The notes under the pieces: generated by a model
Seen by the model: the letters and a program-made list of their open reading frames with translations, nothing else
Told to the model about the DNA's origin: nothing
The model's database searches: none
Shown: in pieces, positions 25,966 to 49,426 of the stretch
Position numbering within the stretch: the stretch's first letter is position 1
Layout: each line of letters opens with the position of its first letter
Translations under genes and position numbers: made by a program
DNA from: Datnioides undecimradiatus
Taxonomy: Eukaryota; Chordata; Actinopteri; Lobotiformes; Datnioididae
Length of the DNA: 64,000 nucleotides
Direction of reading: 5' to 3'
Assembly (NCBI GenBank): GCA_008933995.1
Contig: WARS01000015.1
Coordinates: 6,508,861-6,572,860, forward strand

Positions 25966-28900
25966 GTAACTCACTGGACAAATCAAAAGTTTTACTTAAA
26001 TAATAATGTAAGTTTACATATGTGACAAATGTCTCGGTCTTGAGGGGATCATACCAGAGCTTTCCTCCATTGATGAAATATTCCTCTTCTTAAATCATTT
26101 GCTGGAAGGTGGCTTAATTTCTGAGCTATTGTCTGCCTGTTATTCCCTCTTATTAAGAGAATTTAATGGTAGAGTTTCCATGTGGTTGAGCTTCCTTTGG
26201 GATAACACAAGAGCACAAAATACAATTTTGTAAGTAATTAATAGAAAATGTCAATCCCTGCTGGATTTTGTTTGCCGAACTCTCTCGAGCATCTTTTAGT
26301 TTCTAAAGCCGACTGTGAGCGTAGTGCAGCTGCCATCATATCGCAGGAGTAAAGGTGACAAAAAACTATTTTGGATATTCAGGCTTCTACTCCTCTCTGC
26401 CACATCGCATGTAGATATACTTTCAAAGAACATTATTCTTTGGAATGTACTTTAATGACAAGCTATATTTTAAGCTTTTTGTGATTGTGAAGATAGCGGT
26501 TTAATACATTGTTTAGGTATATATATGCATACACATATATACTTATATCAAATGTTATGGTCAGTTAACTATATTGAATTAAGTTACAGTTCCACATAGT
26601 TTGACTTTGGTTGTGTTTATTGTGTTTCTAAATTAAAGTGGTGAATATTTCCCAAAACTTTGAAGTTTTTCTTTTTTACATTTTGTCATGTTAAAAAAAG
26701 TTTATTTTTTAGCAGTTCACTGTTGCAGAGTGTACATTCAGAGCATCGCAATTAATGTGACACATTGCTGGTTATCTCTCCCTCTCACCACCTGACTCTG
26801 CAGATAAAGAGGCCGCAGTGCCTCACATACAGAAGATAGAAGTGTTCATCTTAAATAAGTCTTGTTAGTGTTCAGTGCAATTAATGAAATACTGCCTCAT
26901 GCCCTGGTGGCCTCACAGTCACAGGGGCAGAGATTAAAAGAAAGGTCACCCACTGTAGATTTCAGTCATTGATTTAATTAAAATGAAACAATCCTTTAAC
27001 CTTTTGTTATTAATGATAAATTAACAGCGGCTCTGCATCATATCCGACCCCTGTAATGAACAGACATCGATTAACATCAACTGCAGCACTTGGTCATATT
27101 ATCACGTTTGTTGCTGTTGTTTGTTTGGATGCAGTAACAGAAAACATCCTGCAGGTGGTGATAGAGATCATGCTCTAAGTTTAAAGTTTTAAGCAGCAGT
27201 TGAGGTGCTGAAGGGCCCCAAAAACACCAAACGTGCTATATGAAGGGGTAGTGGAAAGAATAGAAATCCATATTTTATTAGTCAGTTATTATAATTACAT
27301 ATTAATTGATTAAACATTTGTATACAAGTTTCAAACAATGGTTTACATATCATTTTCAAATAACAGAGACACTACAAACTTTTATTTACCTTCTTCATAA
27401 CGACAACACTTTCACGTCACTTCTTACTTGTATTAGAGTTTGATCTCACTGTGTGCGCGTGCTGCTGTATTAATGACATCTGCTGATGTAAATGACCCTT
27501 CTGTCTCGTCTCAGTCTATGTCCCTCTCATATCTCTTGGTTGCATATCTTATTCAGGGCATATCCTCACTGCTCCAGGCTGCGTTGACATTTAGACAGGC
27601 CAGTCCTTTTCAGAGAGAGAACTGTTGGCACACGCGTGGTTAGATAACCTTGTCGGGTCTTAGACCTGTGTTTTTTCTCCCTCCTTCCTGCAACTGTCTG
27701 CTTCTCCCGTCTCTCTTTCATTCTCCTGTCTGTTTATCTCTGCGTGCTTGTGTCTGTTTCCCAGCTCACCTTTTCTCTCTTGTCATGCATCTCTCTTTAC
27801 CCGCTTGCTTTTTTATTTGAGGTGTATTTGCATCTCTATCTCCTACCAGGACCACCCATCTGTTTTCTGCTTTCTGCCCTTGTTTTTCTCAACTGCCCTT
27901 GCTCTGGAGTATCTCAAGTGTTAACCCTTGCTATCAGGTGGTGCAGCTTGGAAGATAGAGCTCCTTCTCAGTAATGCTGCACATTGTGAATAATACAAAT
28001 CAATCTAAACAGGACAGCTGCCTTTTGAACTGCATTATCAGCAAATTATGCAACAGCAAGACCTAAGAAGGTATTTATAGATTATTATTTTCCACTTTTA
28101 AAACTTGACAGCTTGCTTTATACAGGCCAGCGAGGTAACAATAAATTGAGACATCCCACAACAAACATGACAAAAGGCCCAAATGTGAAATGAAGCTACC
28201 GGATAACTCATCTTATCCTGAGTGACTGCAGCACTGTTTAGTTTAGATTTAGATTGGTATACATGAAGTTAAAAGTGCTCTGAAAGGGAATGGAGAAAAC
28301 TAAGCTAAAAATGGAAATACTCTAGTAAAGTACCTCAAAACTGCACTCAAGTACAGTACTTCAGTACTAAGCTGCTTTCCACTATTGGTATGGTTCAAGC
28401 TCTAAACACACTGAATCATATCTAGATCCTACATTTCCCAGAATGCCACTGGAAAGTCTTTAATGAGCCCGTGCCTGTCATTTTGTTCACTTTTTGTTTG
28501 TTCAGTTTTTAGTGAACACTTTTCAAAAGCTTACTTCTTTGTGTGTAAAATCAACAGACTGCACCTTAGCAAACAGGATTTTGAGGACAATAATATGCTG
28601 GGATAGCATGAGCCAGGTTTTCCTTTATACCATCTAGCCATCATTTTCTGTCACCTTAGAGGTAAAAGCAAAGAACAGAAAAGTGTTGAGTTCACAGGGG
28701 TTAGAGCTGCTTGTGCGTGTGATTTGGCACTGTAGCGTTTGCTATTCCCTCATGAGTCATATTTGCACACCTACAGATGAGCCCTCGTCTACCTCCTCTT
28801 TGGGCCATCACCTTCGTGGAAACAAACATTCAGCACAAACGCACACCAAGCAAGCCCACTAAGCCAGATGTTGTCACAGGGATGTTTCTACCCGACCTCT

Positions 28901-31840
28901 AATTTATTCATTTCCTTTCCCACTTGGATGAGGATCTGTTAGATGGCGGTAACCTGAGGAGGACAAGCACACACACCACTGCTTTTCACTCTTTACTGAA
29001 GCTTTCCATATAGCTGTATAGAGATCTTAGGACTCCTGTCTAGGAATGACTAATACTCCTTATATGAAATGCATTTTCTGGATTTTTCTTGCATTGTTAC
29101 AAATTTGTCACAAATAATATGAAAAAAGAGGAAGTCTGCTTTTTATGAAACAATGGTGGAAACAAATAAGGAATGAGTACAGTGTCATGGTTTCATTTGA
29201 ATTTCTCCCCTTCACCTTTCTTCTCAGGGCAGACCCATAAATAATAACACACAGTGTCAAGACCAGGAGCAGGTGCTGCTGACAACATACGTGCCTGTGC
29301 GTACTTGTGTGTGTGTGTTTCTGTGTTTCTGTAAATAGCCACCCACCACTGACACTGTGATGTCTCTATTTGTCAGATGCTATCAGTGTTAATTAGAGGG
29401 GGCAGAAATCCAAAAGAAGAACAGAAACAGAGAAGAAAGACGGAAAAGAATTAAATGGGCAGCAGGATCATGGTGTTATCCACATTATGTATCACCTTCA
29501 TAGGTTCATCGTAGCTGAAATCTTTACAAGAGATGTGTTTGAGCAGCCTGACTGCTTCTCCTTCATTCATGTCATCTATTTCTCTGCTTGTATTATTCTA
29601 TTTCTGTTTTTCTATTTTTAGAGTTTCCTGTGAGCATTTTTTAAAAGAACAAACACGCCAGTGATTTTATCTTGTTTTTGGCTAACTTCCATTGGCCAGT
29701 GACTTCCCCTTTCCCTCCAGCTGCTTTTGCCTTCAAAGTACCAATAATATAACCCATTTCCCTCCCTCCCTGGTTGTACTTTCAGGAATCTAAATCACAG
29801 ATGCCCTAGAAGAACAAGAGTTTATTGCAACGGGTCCATCAGAGCACTGTTTTCTTTCCCATCATCTCATCTTTCTGTTGTGATGTTGTCTCTGGCGCTG
29901 TGTCAGTGCAGTGACATACAAATACACTCAGGTGACATCAGAATGTCTTTGTGATTGTAGATACACTTTTGAACTGCATCACTGTTTGTCTCGGAGTCAT
30001 AACAGAAGCAAATCAAAATATAAAAACAGAGGAGTCAACAGTGATATCTTGGTGCTGAGCCAGTGGTATGCGTGTCATTTTAAGAACACTGACCGATGTT
30101 GAAGGTGAAAGAAAAGACTTTGTCTTTTATTGCAAAGATTTTCTGAGAGCCTTCGTGATCTTCAAAACCTTCAAATTAAAAAATCTGGGCTGGTGACTTT
30201 ACTCTGACGTAAAAGCAACCAAAGCATTTGACAATTTCCTCTTCACTACATTCCATCTGTAAACTTGTTTTATCTTCCTGCCGCACAGAAGAAGGAGCAG
30301 ACACACACCTGGAAGATGTAAAGTTGAAATCTTCACCTAAGATCAGTTATCCATGGGGTACAGGACTTGCACAGTTGTTTTTTGGGAAGGGATGAGCATT
30401 TCTCTGTTACAGCTCTCTGATTATAACCTCTGTTCTGTAATCACAATGGGGTTGCTGACCCATCATCTAACAGCTTGCATTTGGCAAATTATTCAGCAGA
30501 TTTCTACTAAAATGGCAATGACACAACAAAGTAAAAAGGCTGTGAGGTCGCCAGGTTGGTGAGAGCTGAGAGAGGGAGACCACTGTTGGGGTCACAGGAT
30601 GCTGAGGATTCCCATTTCCACCTATACGTGTCATTAAATGAAGCAGAAATAGCATGAGATGCTGAAGCATCCCTGCAACTTATCTCTACTCTTCTCTTTA
30701 CACTGGGTTCGTTTCATAAGGTGACTCTTGGGTCTCATTTCTCTTTACAGTGTCTCCCTTCACTGTTAATCCTGCAGTGCCTCTGCATAATCATTATCAC
30801 ACTCGCTATGACCTGCCTACTCTTTCTTTTCCTTTCTCTTGCAATCACAAGAACCCTGTAACCGACCCATACTAACCACAGGCTACAGGACAATAGGCTG
30901 TTATACAGTAGAGCCATAAGACATCACAACCACAGGAGAAGGTTCTGTTTTTGCTCTTGCTATTCTCTATTTGCTCTGCATGTCTTATGAGGGCTGGCTA
31001 CCCACACAGTGCATCAAGTTCACAGCTTTCCAGAGTTGTCAGTGGTGAGTTTGGGGGAAAGGAAGTTATCATAAACTTAACTAAAAGAGTTCAGCACAAA
31101 AACCCATTTTACCCTGAAAAAGTAAAATGGAAATCAAAGTGTGAGGGCAGCCTTTTCTTTTTCTATCACAGTAATGCACTCTTTTGTTTTCTTTGTTTTG
31201 TTGTCTCTAGCTCTCTCTTGTCTGTAATGATCACTGACCTGAAATTGTTAATTTCTCTAGTGGGGTTTTGTGGAACAGCAGCTGAACTGACTTGAACAGA
31301 GATATATCTGCTGTGTAAAAGAAGCAAGAAAAAAAAGTGTGAGATAATTTAATTTCATCATGAAGTTAATAACTTTAAACAATAACAGACAAAGCTTGAC
31401 AACTGCTTCTTCTCACCATTTCTCATTTTCTTTAATGTCAATGACAAAGCAGCATCTTTTGTCTCATAAAAAGCAACCAGGAAGGAAAATCAGCTGCATT
31501 TTTTCAAATATAAGCATATACTTTGACTGAGATGACATGCTTATGCATTTCATTTTCTGTATCTCCCTACAGTGTAGACTTTCTTCAGATCTCTTTTACT
31601 CAAACTTCTCCTTGACATGCAGTGGCATTCTTGCTGCTGTTAACAATAAATAAATAAATAAATGAAATTAGCATTCACTATGAACAAGGGCTCCTCTCTA
31701 GCTTCCTCTCTCAATCCTGCACCTGTCAGAATGGTAGATGACTGTGGTAATAATCAAGCTGGAATAATTAAGATGGAATAAATAAGCTGGAGGCTGTTTG
31801 GCTTGGGGACCAGAGGGTCCCGCACAAAAAAGGTTTATGT
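25966..31840. other. Non-coding interval between the tetraspanin and mapk4
   Basis: Nearly 6 kb without a supported exon. The stretch at about 26850-27110 is rich in homeobox-like TAATTA/ATTAAT motifs and looks like a possible regulatory element. Open frames at 27440-27643, 27744-27974 and 30951-31295 have no recognisable domain or exon-like flanking sites. Confidence 0.5.
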
Positions 31841-31847
31841 GAGGTCA

Positions 31848-31886
31848 TGAGAGAGAGAGAGAGAGACACAGAGAGAGAGAGAGAGA
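31848..31886. repeat. (GA)n tract
   Basis: GA repeat broken once by CACA, just 5' of the GT tract and the mapk4 promoter. Confidence 0.9.
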
Positions 31887-31906
31887 TGGGTACTTAATCA
31901 TCCATG

Positions 31907-31911
<5 letters not shown>

Positions 31912-31956
<45 letters not shown>
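31912..31956. repeat. (GT)n microsatellite
   Basis: About 22 GT units just upstream of the mapk4 first-exon region. Confidence 0.95.
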
Positions 31957-31958
<2 letters not shown>

Positions 31959-31984
31959 GTCACTCAGGTCTAGTAGATGTATCT

Positions 31985-32169
31985 GAATCGGGGTGATCCC
32001 TCCTCTCCTCCTTCTCTCTCGGATCACTCCTCTGAAGCGCGGACAGAGAGCGGGCAGTCTCTCCCACAATAACCGACTCTATAGCAGCTGCCTCTGGCTT
32101 ATCTCATCTCGGCGAATCGCCCCCGGTGCCGACCCGTACCGACTGCCCCCCCTCCCAAACCCATCTGAA

Positions 32170-32229
<60 letters not shown>

Positions 32230-32332
32230 GAAAGAGATGCGATCGTGTTTCACTTTCTTTGCTTCCAAGGACCCGTATCTGTCACATCTCTTTTCCCTGG
32301 ATCTTTGTTTGTGGACGGCGGGCTGCGGCTGT
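31985..32332 (+). other. mapk4: Probable mapk4 promoter and non-coding first exon
   Basis: GC- and CpG-richer than its surroundings (around 32035-32160 and 32300-32345) and closed by a good donor, GGCTGT/GTGAGT, at 32332/32333. It lies 2.7 kb upstream of the start codon on the same strand. A candidate acceptor for the ATG exon is TCTACATTAG, ending near 34831. The TSS is unknown; an exon start near 32000 is a guess. Confidence 0.4.
32170..32228. repeat. Compound (CT)n(CA)n microsatellite
   Basis: About 12 CT units directly joined to about 17 CA units, inside the probable mapk4 first exon. Confidence 0.95.
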
Positions 32333-33955
32333 GTGAGTACCGATGCTCGCTGCTGTTATCTTTGAGTGGATTTCTTTCTTCTTCCTCTTGCTGTTGCACA
32401 GATACGGAGATAGATAAGATAACGTGAGGCTAGTTGAGGAAAGAAAAGAAGATGCACGGGCCCGATTCTCGCCGGTATACTTTTTATTTATTATTTTCAT
32501 TTTTTAGGAAATAGCTTCTTTGTGTTTTAGTAGATCAATCTGAGTGTTTTTGTTCTGTCAGAGGGGCGTTACTGGAGTCCGTGTAGACACACAAAGGCAG
32601 CTGCATGAAACCAGTGTGCAGAGAGGATGCAGCGTTTCCCATCTCAACTAAAACTGCCTCAACGCTTTTTGGGAAGTAAATATAGTAAAAGAAACAGAGG
32701 AAAGAAAACCCGGTTAGAGACACGGAGGCAGCTGCACAAAAGCTGGAGTACAACAGGATGTACCCATGTCTGATCCCATCACCTCCGCATCTTTAAAATC
32801 ATATTGGCTCATATTGCTGAGTGCTATACTTTCATTTTTCTGTTTTAACCTAAATTAAAGGCTATTTAAAGCTAGTGTGTTAATTCTATGAATATTACCA
32901 ATGGGCTTCATAATTTCAAATTAAAACATTTTGCTGCACTGCATCAAGAAACTGCACAAGATTCTTATTTATAGTGTGGATTCTTGTTGCATATGCTGCA
33001 GAAACATGGAGAATAATGGCACAGAGAGAACACCAAGCGCCATCTCCAGTGGTTTATGCATTATATATTAAGTTAGCCCAGTGTTGCACCTCCCACCCAG
33101 CACCACTGTCAGCACTCCCCCCTCTCTTTTTCTCTGCCTCTGTGTTCTCACCTTACACTCGCAGTCAGCCCTGACTGAGGCTCACATGAACATGGAGTGC
33201 GTGTGTGTTTGTAAGTATTTTGAGGGGGCTGTTAAAGAGCAGTTGTAGTCCAGTTATTGAGGGCTCATTCTAGAGAGAAACAGAGCCACAGAGCCGATAT
33301 TCAAGCCTGCCCCAGCCGCCCTTTGACAGCAAAGAGATTTGTTTTATGGATTGATGGATTGTTTGAGTTCTTACAGCCCAGGGGTGCAAGAAAGCCGCTC
33401 CTTTTGTTTCCAGTGTGACATTTTAAAGTGTGGAAATAGAGCTGAAATATCAGTTAGACAGATTTTCTCAAATTTAAATTAAGTTAAACAGTGTTAATCA
33501 GAAATAAGCACCAATAAAAAGATGCACCCATTATGTCAACAGCATCATAGCAGATATTAAAGCATCACTGAATTAATCATCCTTTATAAGAACATTAAGT
33601 TACCGGTATAGATAAGGTTACACTGCCATTCAGTGTTATATAATGGTAACTCTCTTGCGACACGGACCCTGTTAACACACTGGCTCTGTTGCTGTGTTAC
33701 TTTCATCTTTATCTTCCGTGTGTCTGTTCTGTTCACATTTCCTCTTTTCCTCCCCAGCAGCAGATGTGCAGCTAATACCAGTATCTTTCCACAGTGATCA
33801 TGATCTGATGCTGAAATCCCTGCATTCATGAGGAGGCAACAGGAAGCAGATTACTGAAGGATTAAACGCATGCACACGTATGCACATGCACACACAGAGA
33901 GTACCACAGTTGAAGACCACTGTCCGACTCAGGATCTTACACTGAATGAACTCGT

Positions 33956-33985
33956 GTGACTGACTGACTGACTGACTGACTGATT
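33956..33985. repeat. (GACT)n short tandem repeat
   Basis: Six to seven GACT units in the mapk4 5' region. Confidence 0.9.
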
Positions 33986-34992
33986 GAGACTCTCTCTGGT
34001 ATCATGGAAGAAGAGGAGGAGCCGACAGAGTCTCATTGATTGTAACTCACATAACCCCACCTCCTTTCCCCTGCCTCACCATCGAAGGCTTTGACTGGTC
34101 GATGAGGATTACAGACTTATAAAAAACACAGTGTGCAGAGAGAGAGAGGAAGAGAGAGAGGAGTACAGAGCCAAGCATCCGCCTGCTGCTGTCCCATGAT
34201 GCATCTACACATGTAAAAGCAGGATCAGCCTCACAGAGGGCTGTTTCTATGGATACCCCTGCCCTGGGTTGTATTAATAAGACTCACTGATATTCTAACT
34301 ATCTGTGCGTGAAGAAAATACAGCAAGAGATTAAAAGGTGGATCCCTGCAGCATACTACAGCATCACATAACATCTTTGGAGGCAAAGAAGGACATCAGG
34401 TGTCAAGAGAAAGAAGTTCTTTTATTATTTTTTATTATTTTACCAGCACATGTTTAAACCTGGTTCTGCAAGATCACTTACTAAACCAGATGTTAGATTT
34501 TTCCTCACTTGGTTTCATTTATTTTGATCCTTTCTGACATCCCATTTGTTGCTCATACACTCCTCAACGGAGGTTGTGTTCAAGAGAGCATCAGCTAGTT
34601 CAGCAAGAGGGTGATTTGATAAGAATCTGCCCACACAGGACCAGAACAGGAGGTGAAGATGATGCACAAAGACACTTCTTTGGCCTGGAAGAAATACTGC
34701 TTGCAAAACTGAGCACAGCTTGAAATTTTTGTCTCATGTTTTGGATAAAATAAGCCTACTGGAACTTTTGTGGGCCACTGTAACTGCCACCACCAGACTA
34801 GTTGTGGCACTGAATGAGGGTCTTTTCTACATTAGAACAGACACCTAACATGCACCAGCTACCTAGACAAGAGTCAGGTCTCTAGTTGACGTTCTTGACT
34901 CACCAGCACAATGTAACATTACAGTGCAAAAGATAATAACAAAGCATCTAGTTTGTTACCTTGGATCTATCTATCATCTGTCCTGAGCTACC

Positions 34993-45636
<10,644 letters not shown>

Positions 45637-48240
45637 AGTTCAACCTCAGGTCCACCACAGTAAAGCATCATAATGGGTAGCACTTCCCAATGCTCATAGT
45701 GCTTCACATAGTGAGAGGTGTCCATGGTTGAGTATGCTGCTTAAACATTAGGCATTAGTGTTAGCAGCAGCTGTCTTTTTGTTACAATTGCAACTACGCT
45801 ACATGCTGTGACTACAAACCCTCACTTAAACAAGCAATCCTGCAGCTGTTTTAAGAGGCGATCTCAGGCAATAAGAGGTCAGAAAGCACTTGAAAAACCA
45901 TGCTTAGCACTGCAAAGATCAGTGATAAAGATTCAGAGATAAAGATTCAGAGATAATCAGCTAATTAATTTATATGTGGTTTGACTTGATAGCTACTTAT
46001 TCTGTTACACAAACAGTCAGCTTGTTAGCAAGAAGAACCCAGGCTGTTGTTTGCTAGATACATGTAACCTAATGGAGAGGGAATACTTGGTTTGTTTGAG
46101 GTTTGCTTTAGATTTGTGTTTCTATACGATCCCTCACTGCGCATCAGTCGATCATTTTTCGTATGATCAGACAGTCTTCCAATGGTGATGTTCACCTAAT
46201 AATGAAATTCACACTGGAAATGTTTTTTCCAAGTTTCTCTGAATGTATCAACTGAAAAATGATCAGTCAAACTATATTCTGTGGTGAAAGATGAGGATTT
46301 TTTTTTTGTTGCTGTTTTAACCCACAGTGACTTAATGAGCTCTGTCACTGCTACATGCCTTGTAAACTTGTAAAAAAAAAAATCTCTTGTCATATCTAAT
46401 TCTACAGTACGTTTCTCAAGACTGTTGTCAATGATAATCTTGTGTCTGAGATATTCTTGTATTCTTTGTTGAATGCTAGAGCACAATTTTATGTTCCTTT
46501 TGAGTGTGTTGTATTTTGATTTTTAAACGTGAAATGCTTTATGGTAATAATTTATGCTTTTTCAGCAAACTTTGCTCTAGTTCAGTCTTAAATAGTTTTA
46601 TATCCTGTCTGCTGATGCACCAAATGAGGTCATAGTCTGCTGTAAACTGAAAAGATACTATCCTCTCTGTGCTAGCTAGCCAGCTATCCGTGCACTATTG
46701 CTCACTTAAATGTTAGCCACAGGAAGCTATAATGCAAACAACAGTAGCCTATATTTTGGAGAATGTAGATCCTTTACAACCTTTATAGGAAACATTGGTT
46801 TGTATGAAAAAAATCCTCAATGCTGCCCAGTTGCCATATTGATATATGGAACAGAAAATACCCAAAATACCCAAATCTTATATTTTAGAATACATTTCTA
46901 TCCTGAGTGTTAGACAGTAGACCCACAGAATGTCATTTATTCCAGCATCTGATGATTCCCCATCAAGGTAGCCAAGTCAGGTACAGAGATGAGGTACAGA
47001 GATGCAGTCAGATGGAAGTTATTGCGGCATGTGCCTACAAGCATTCACAGTGGACTGCATCTGACATTCAATTAACTCATAGAACTGGAAAGCTAATAGT
47101 GTTTGTATGGAAATTGCATTTCAAATACTCTGCAAGTGTACCGACACATGGGTCATGGGGTTTTTGGAAACGCAAGCAGAGGCACAATACTAAAATGTAA
47201 AAACTGCCAGCACAGCTACAACACCCCAGAGTGACACAGGTTTTATCTGTTTAGTGATCTTTCAGTCCAGTCTGATGCCCACTGACCAACTTCCAGACAA
47301 TTAGCAACAAGTCTTTCATACCCAGTAACATTGTTAGGTGAAGCTCACAAATTATATATATTTCCAGCTGTTGACATTTATGCTAAGTTGGTGTAGAAAT
47401 GTTTACTTCCAAAACATTTGTACCCTGACTGTAGTCGATATAAACAGGCATACACGGGAATACCCAACTGAGGATCCAGCCATATGTAATAATTTTTAAC
47501 AGTGCAGCAAAGCCAGGTATTTTCTTTTATATTCACAATAGACATAAAGCACATTTAGAGTCACTAGCACATTTAGAAATACAGGTTTTTCCTCAGCAAC
47601 AAGTGAAAATCCACCACTGTCAATGTTTATTTCTATCAATAATGTTCTTTCAAGGATTTTACCATATCTGGGCAAAGCTGCTGGAGTAACTCACGGAAGT
47701 GTCACTGACTTTTTTGATCTAGAGCCATTTTCTGTTTATAGACATGGATTGAAGCTGTGCTGCAGTCAAACTAATTAAAAGAAGTCTAGTTTTCAGCCTA
47801 TACAAGTTTAATAATCATGTATTGCATTATTCTGTTTCCTCTGCAGGTAACTTCAGCCAGCAATAACTCCATTGACAAATAACTCCAAACATACAGTAAC
47901 ACATGTGGTTATTGAGCCGACTTTAATTCTTGTAAGTGTGTGAAGCAATGTAGAAAATGTGCCTCAGTACACCTCGATGCTTCCAGCTTGCTGAATGTAA
48001 CATATCCTCTCCCTTCTGCATGGCTTTCACTACTACTCAAATAGCTTAAATTTTGTTGGTTTTATTACGTGTTACTAACAGTCATATTTCTGTGGGCTCT
48101 TAGTTCTTTTGTATTCACGCTTCAAGGATGCCTCAGCTTTTCATTTGAGAATAGCTATGAGGTTTTTAAATGCTCAATATTGATAGTATCTCCTTTTGCA
48201 GTTTCTGCTTTTGCTGAAAACTTAATAAAACAATACTTAA
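45637..48240 (+). other. mapk4: mapk4 3' UTR (probable) and intergenic sequence
   Basis: AT-rich, with no coding exon supported. AATAAA at 48224-48229 is a plausible end, implying a 3' UTR of about 2.6 kb; a further AATAAA is at about 49073. Two tiny tandem duplications are visible (near 45925-45955 and 46980-47005). From 48240 to 49150 I see nothing beyond AT-rich sequence. Confidence 0.4.
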
Positions 48241-49164
48241 ACTATTATTTGACCTCATTATTTATGCTGCAATGGCGCAATATAATTCTAAGATTGTATT
48301 TTATAATGCTTTTTGAGGGACAAGTGCATTGTACGACCAATGTACAAACAAATGCCAAATTAGTCAAAGCTGGACTACAATACCCATCCCTATTGTCACA
48401 GCTCAAAAGGAAAACATATACACATAGCACAGAACACAAACAGAAAACACACTACAGGAAAATCACTTTATCATCCATGATCACATGAGCGATCAATCTT
48501 TAAAAACTGTTTGAGCTGATGCTATTGATCCCTTTGTTGTCTTACTGTTTCTGTAATTGCTGTATTGAGGGAGAGGCTGCATGACGGGATTAATCCATTG
48601 GTGTGCCTAGGGAAAGTATTAACTGTAGGCCTGGTAAATGTGCTTAAAAACCTATATAGAAATATGTACTGTGTAAATTTTGGATGCTGGTCTCCTCTGT
48701 GAGAGTAGATGAATGGACAGGTAATATTACAAAATCCACCTTACGGGTTTTATCATTTGTGGAGTTGTACTTTATGCATGTTTTAAAACTTCAAAATGAA
48801 TCTAATTACCACAAAACCCACTGTTGCCCGTTGGTTATCCATCCCTATGTAAAATGTAGTGAAGGCAGTTTGAGACAAGCAATATATTGTGAAATCTGAG
48901 GTGAGGTGACCAGATCAAGACCGCTGATGCCCTCTACTGTTCAGATGGTAATGCTATGGTGTTGCTGCCTTGCTTTGTTGCGTGTTGTCTTTTTCGTTTG
49001 CTTAATCTGACAGACAAACTATTTGTCATTTCAGTCACAAAAAATACAGCTGGAAGAATTATTATTGAGAAAAATAAAACACTTATATTTCCTTTAAAAA
49101 AACCCCACTTATAGTCAAAACATGTTCACTTTCTATTATAGTAACTACGAGTAATATGTGGCTA

Positions 49165-49426
49165 AATATCTTGCGCATGTATCTTTCTTTACGGTAACCA
49201 AGAAGGAAATCCCAGCATGTGATTGGATGAGCGGACAAGCTTTTCCACACTGCGCGAGACTCTACTCTCCTCACCAACGCTCAGCTGCATCTGTGGCTGC
49301 CGTTAAGGGACAAACCAGGAGGTCAAAACGACGGCGGTTTTACAGCGAACACCAGGAGAGAAAATGATTTTTTAACACAAAACTATCCAAAGGAAGTAAC
49401 CGCCATATTGCAATATTCAGCAGCAG
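49165..49426 (+). promoter_or_regulatory. me2: me2 promoter and non-coding exon 1
   Basis: An exon-like, CpG-containing stretch ends with a good donor, CAGCAG/GTAAGA, at 49426/49427. The 5' UTR part has CCGCCATATT at 49400-49409, a match to the YY1 site that often lies just after the start of transcription. Upstream are an inverted CCAAT box (GATTGG near 49221) and a partial NRF-1-like TTGCGCATG near 49170. Both factors commonly drive genes for mitochondrial proteins. The TSS is probably in 49250-49330, by inference. Confidence 0.5.

Noticed and set aside
30951..31295. 114-residue frame in the gene-free interval
   Set aside because: Low-complexity hydrophobic start, no recognised domain, no partner exon.
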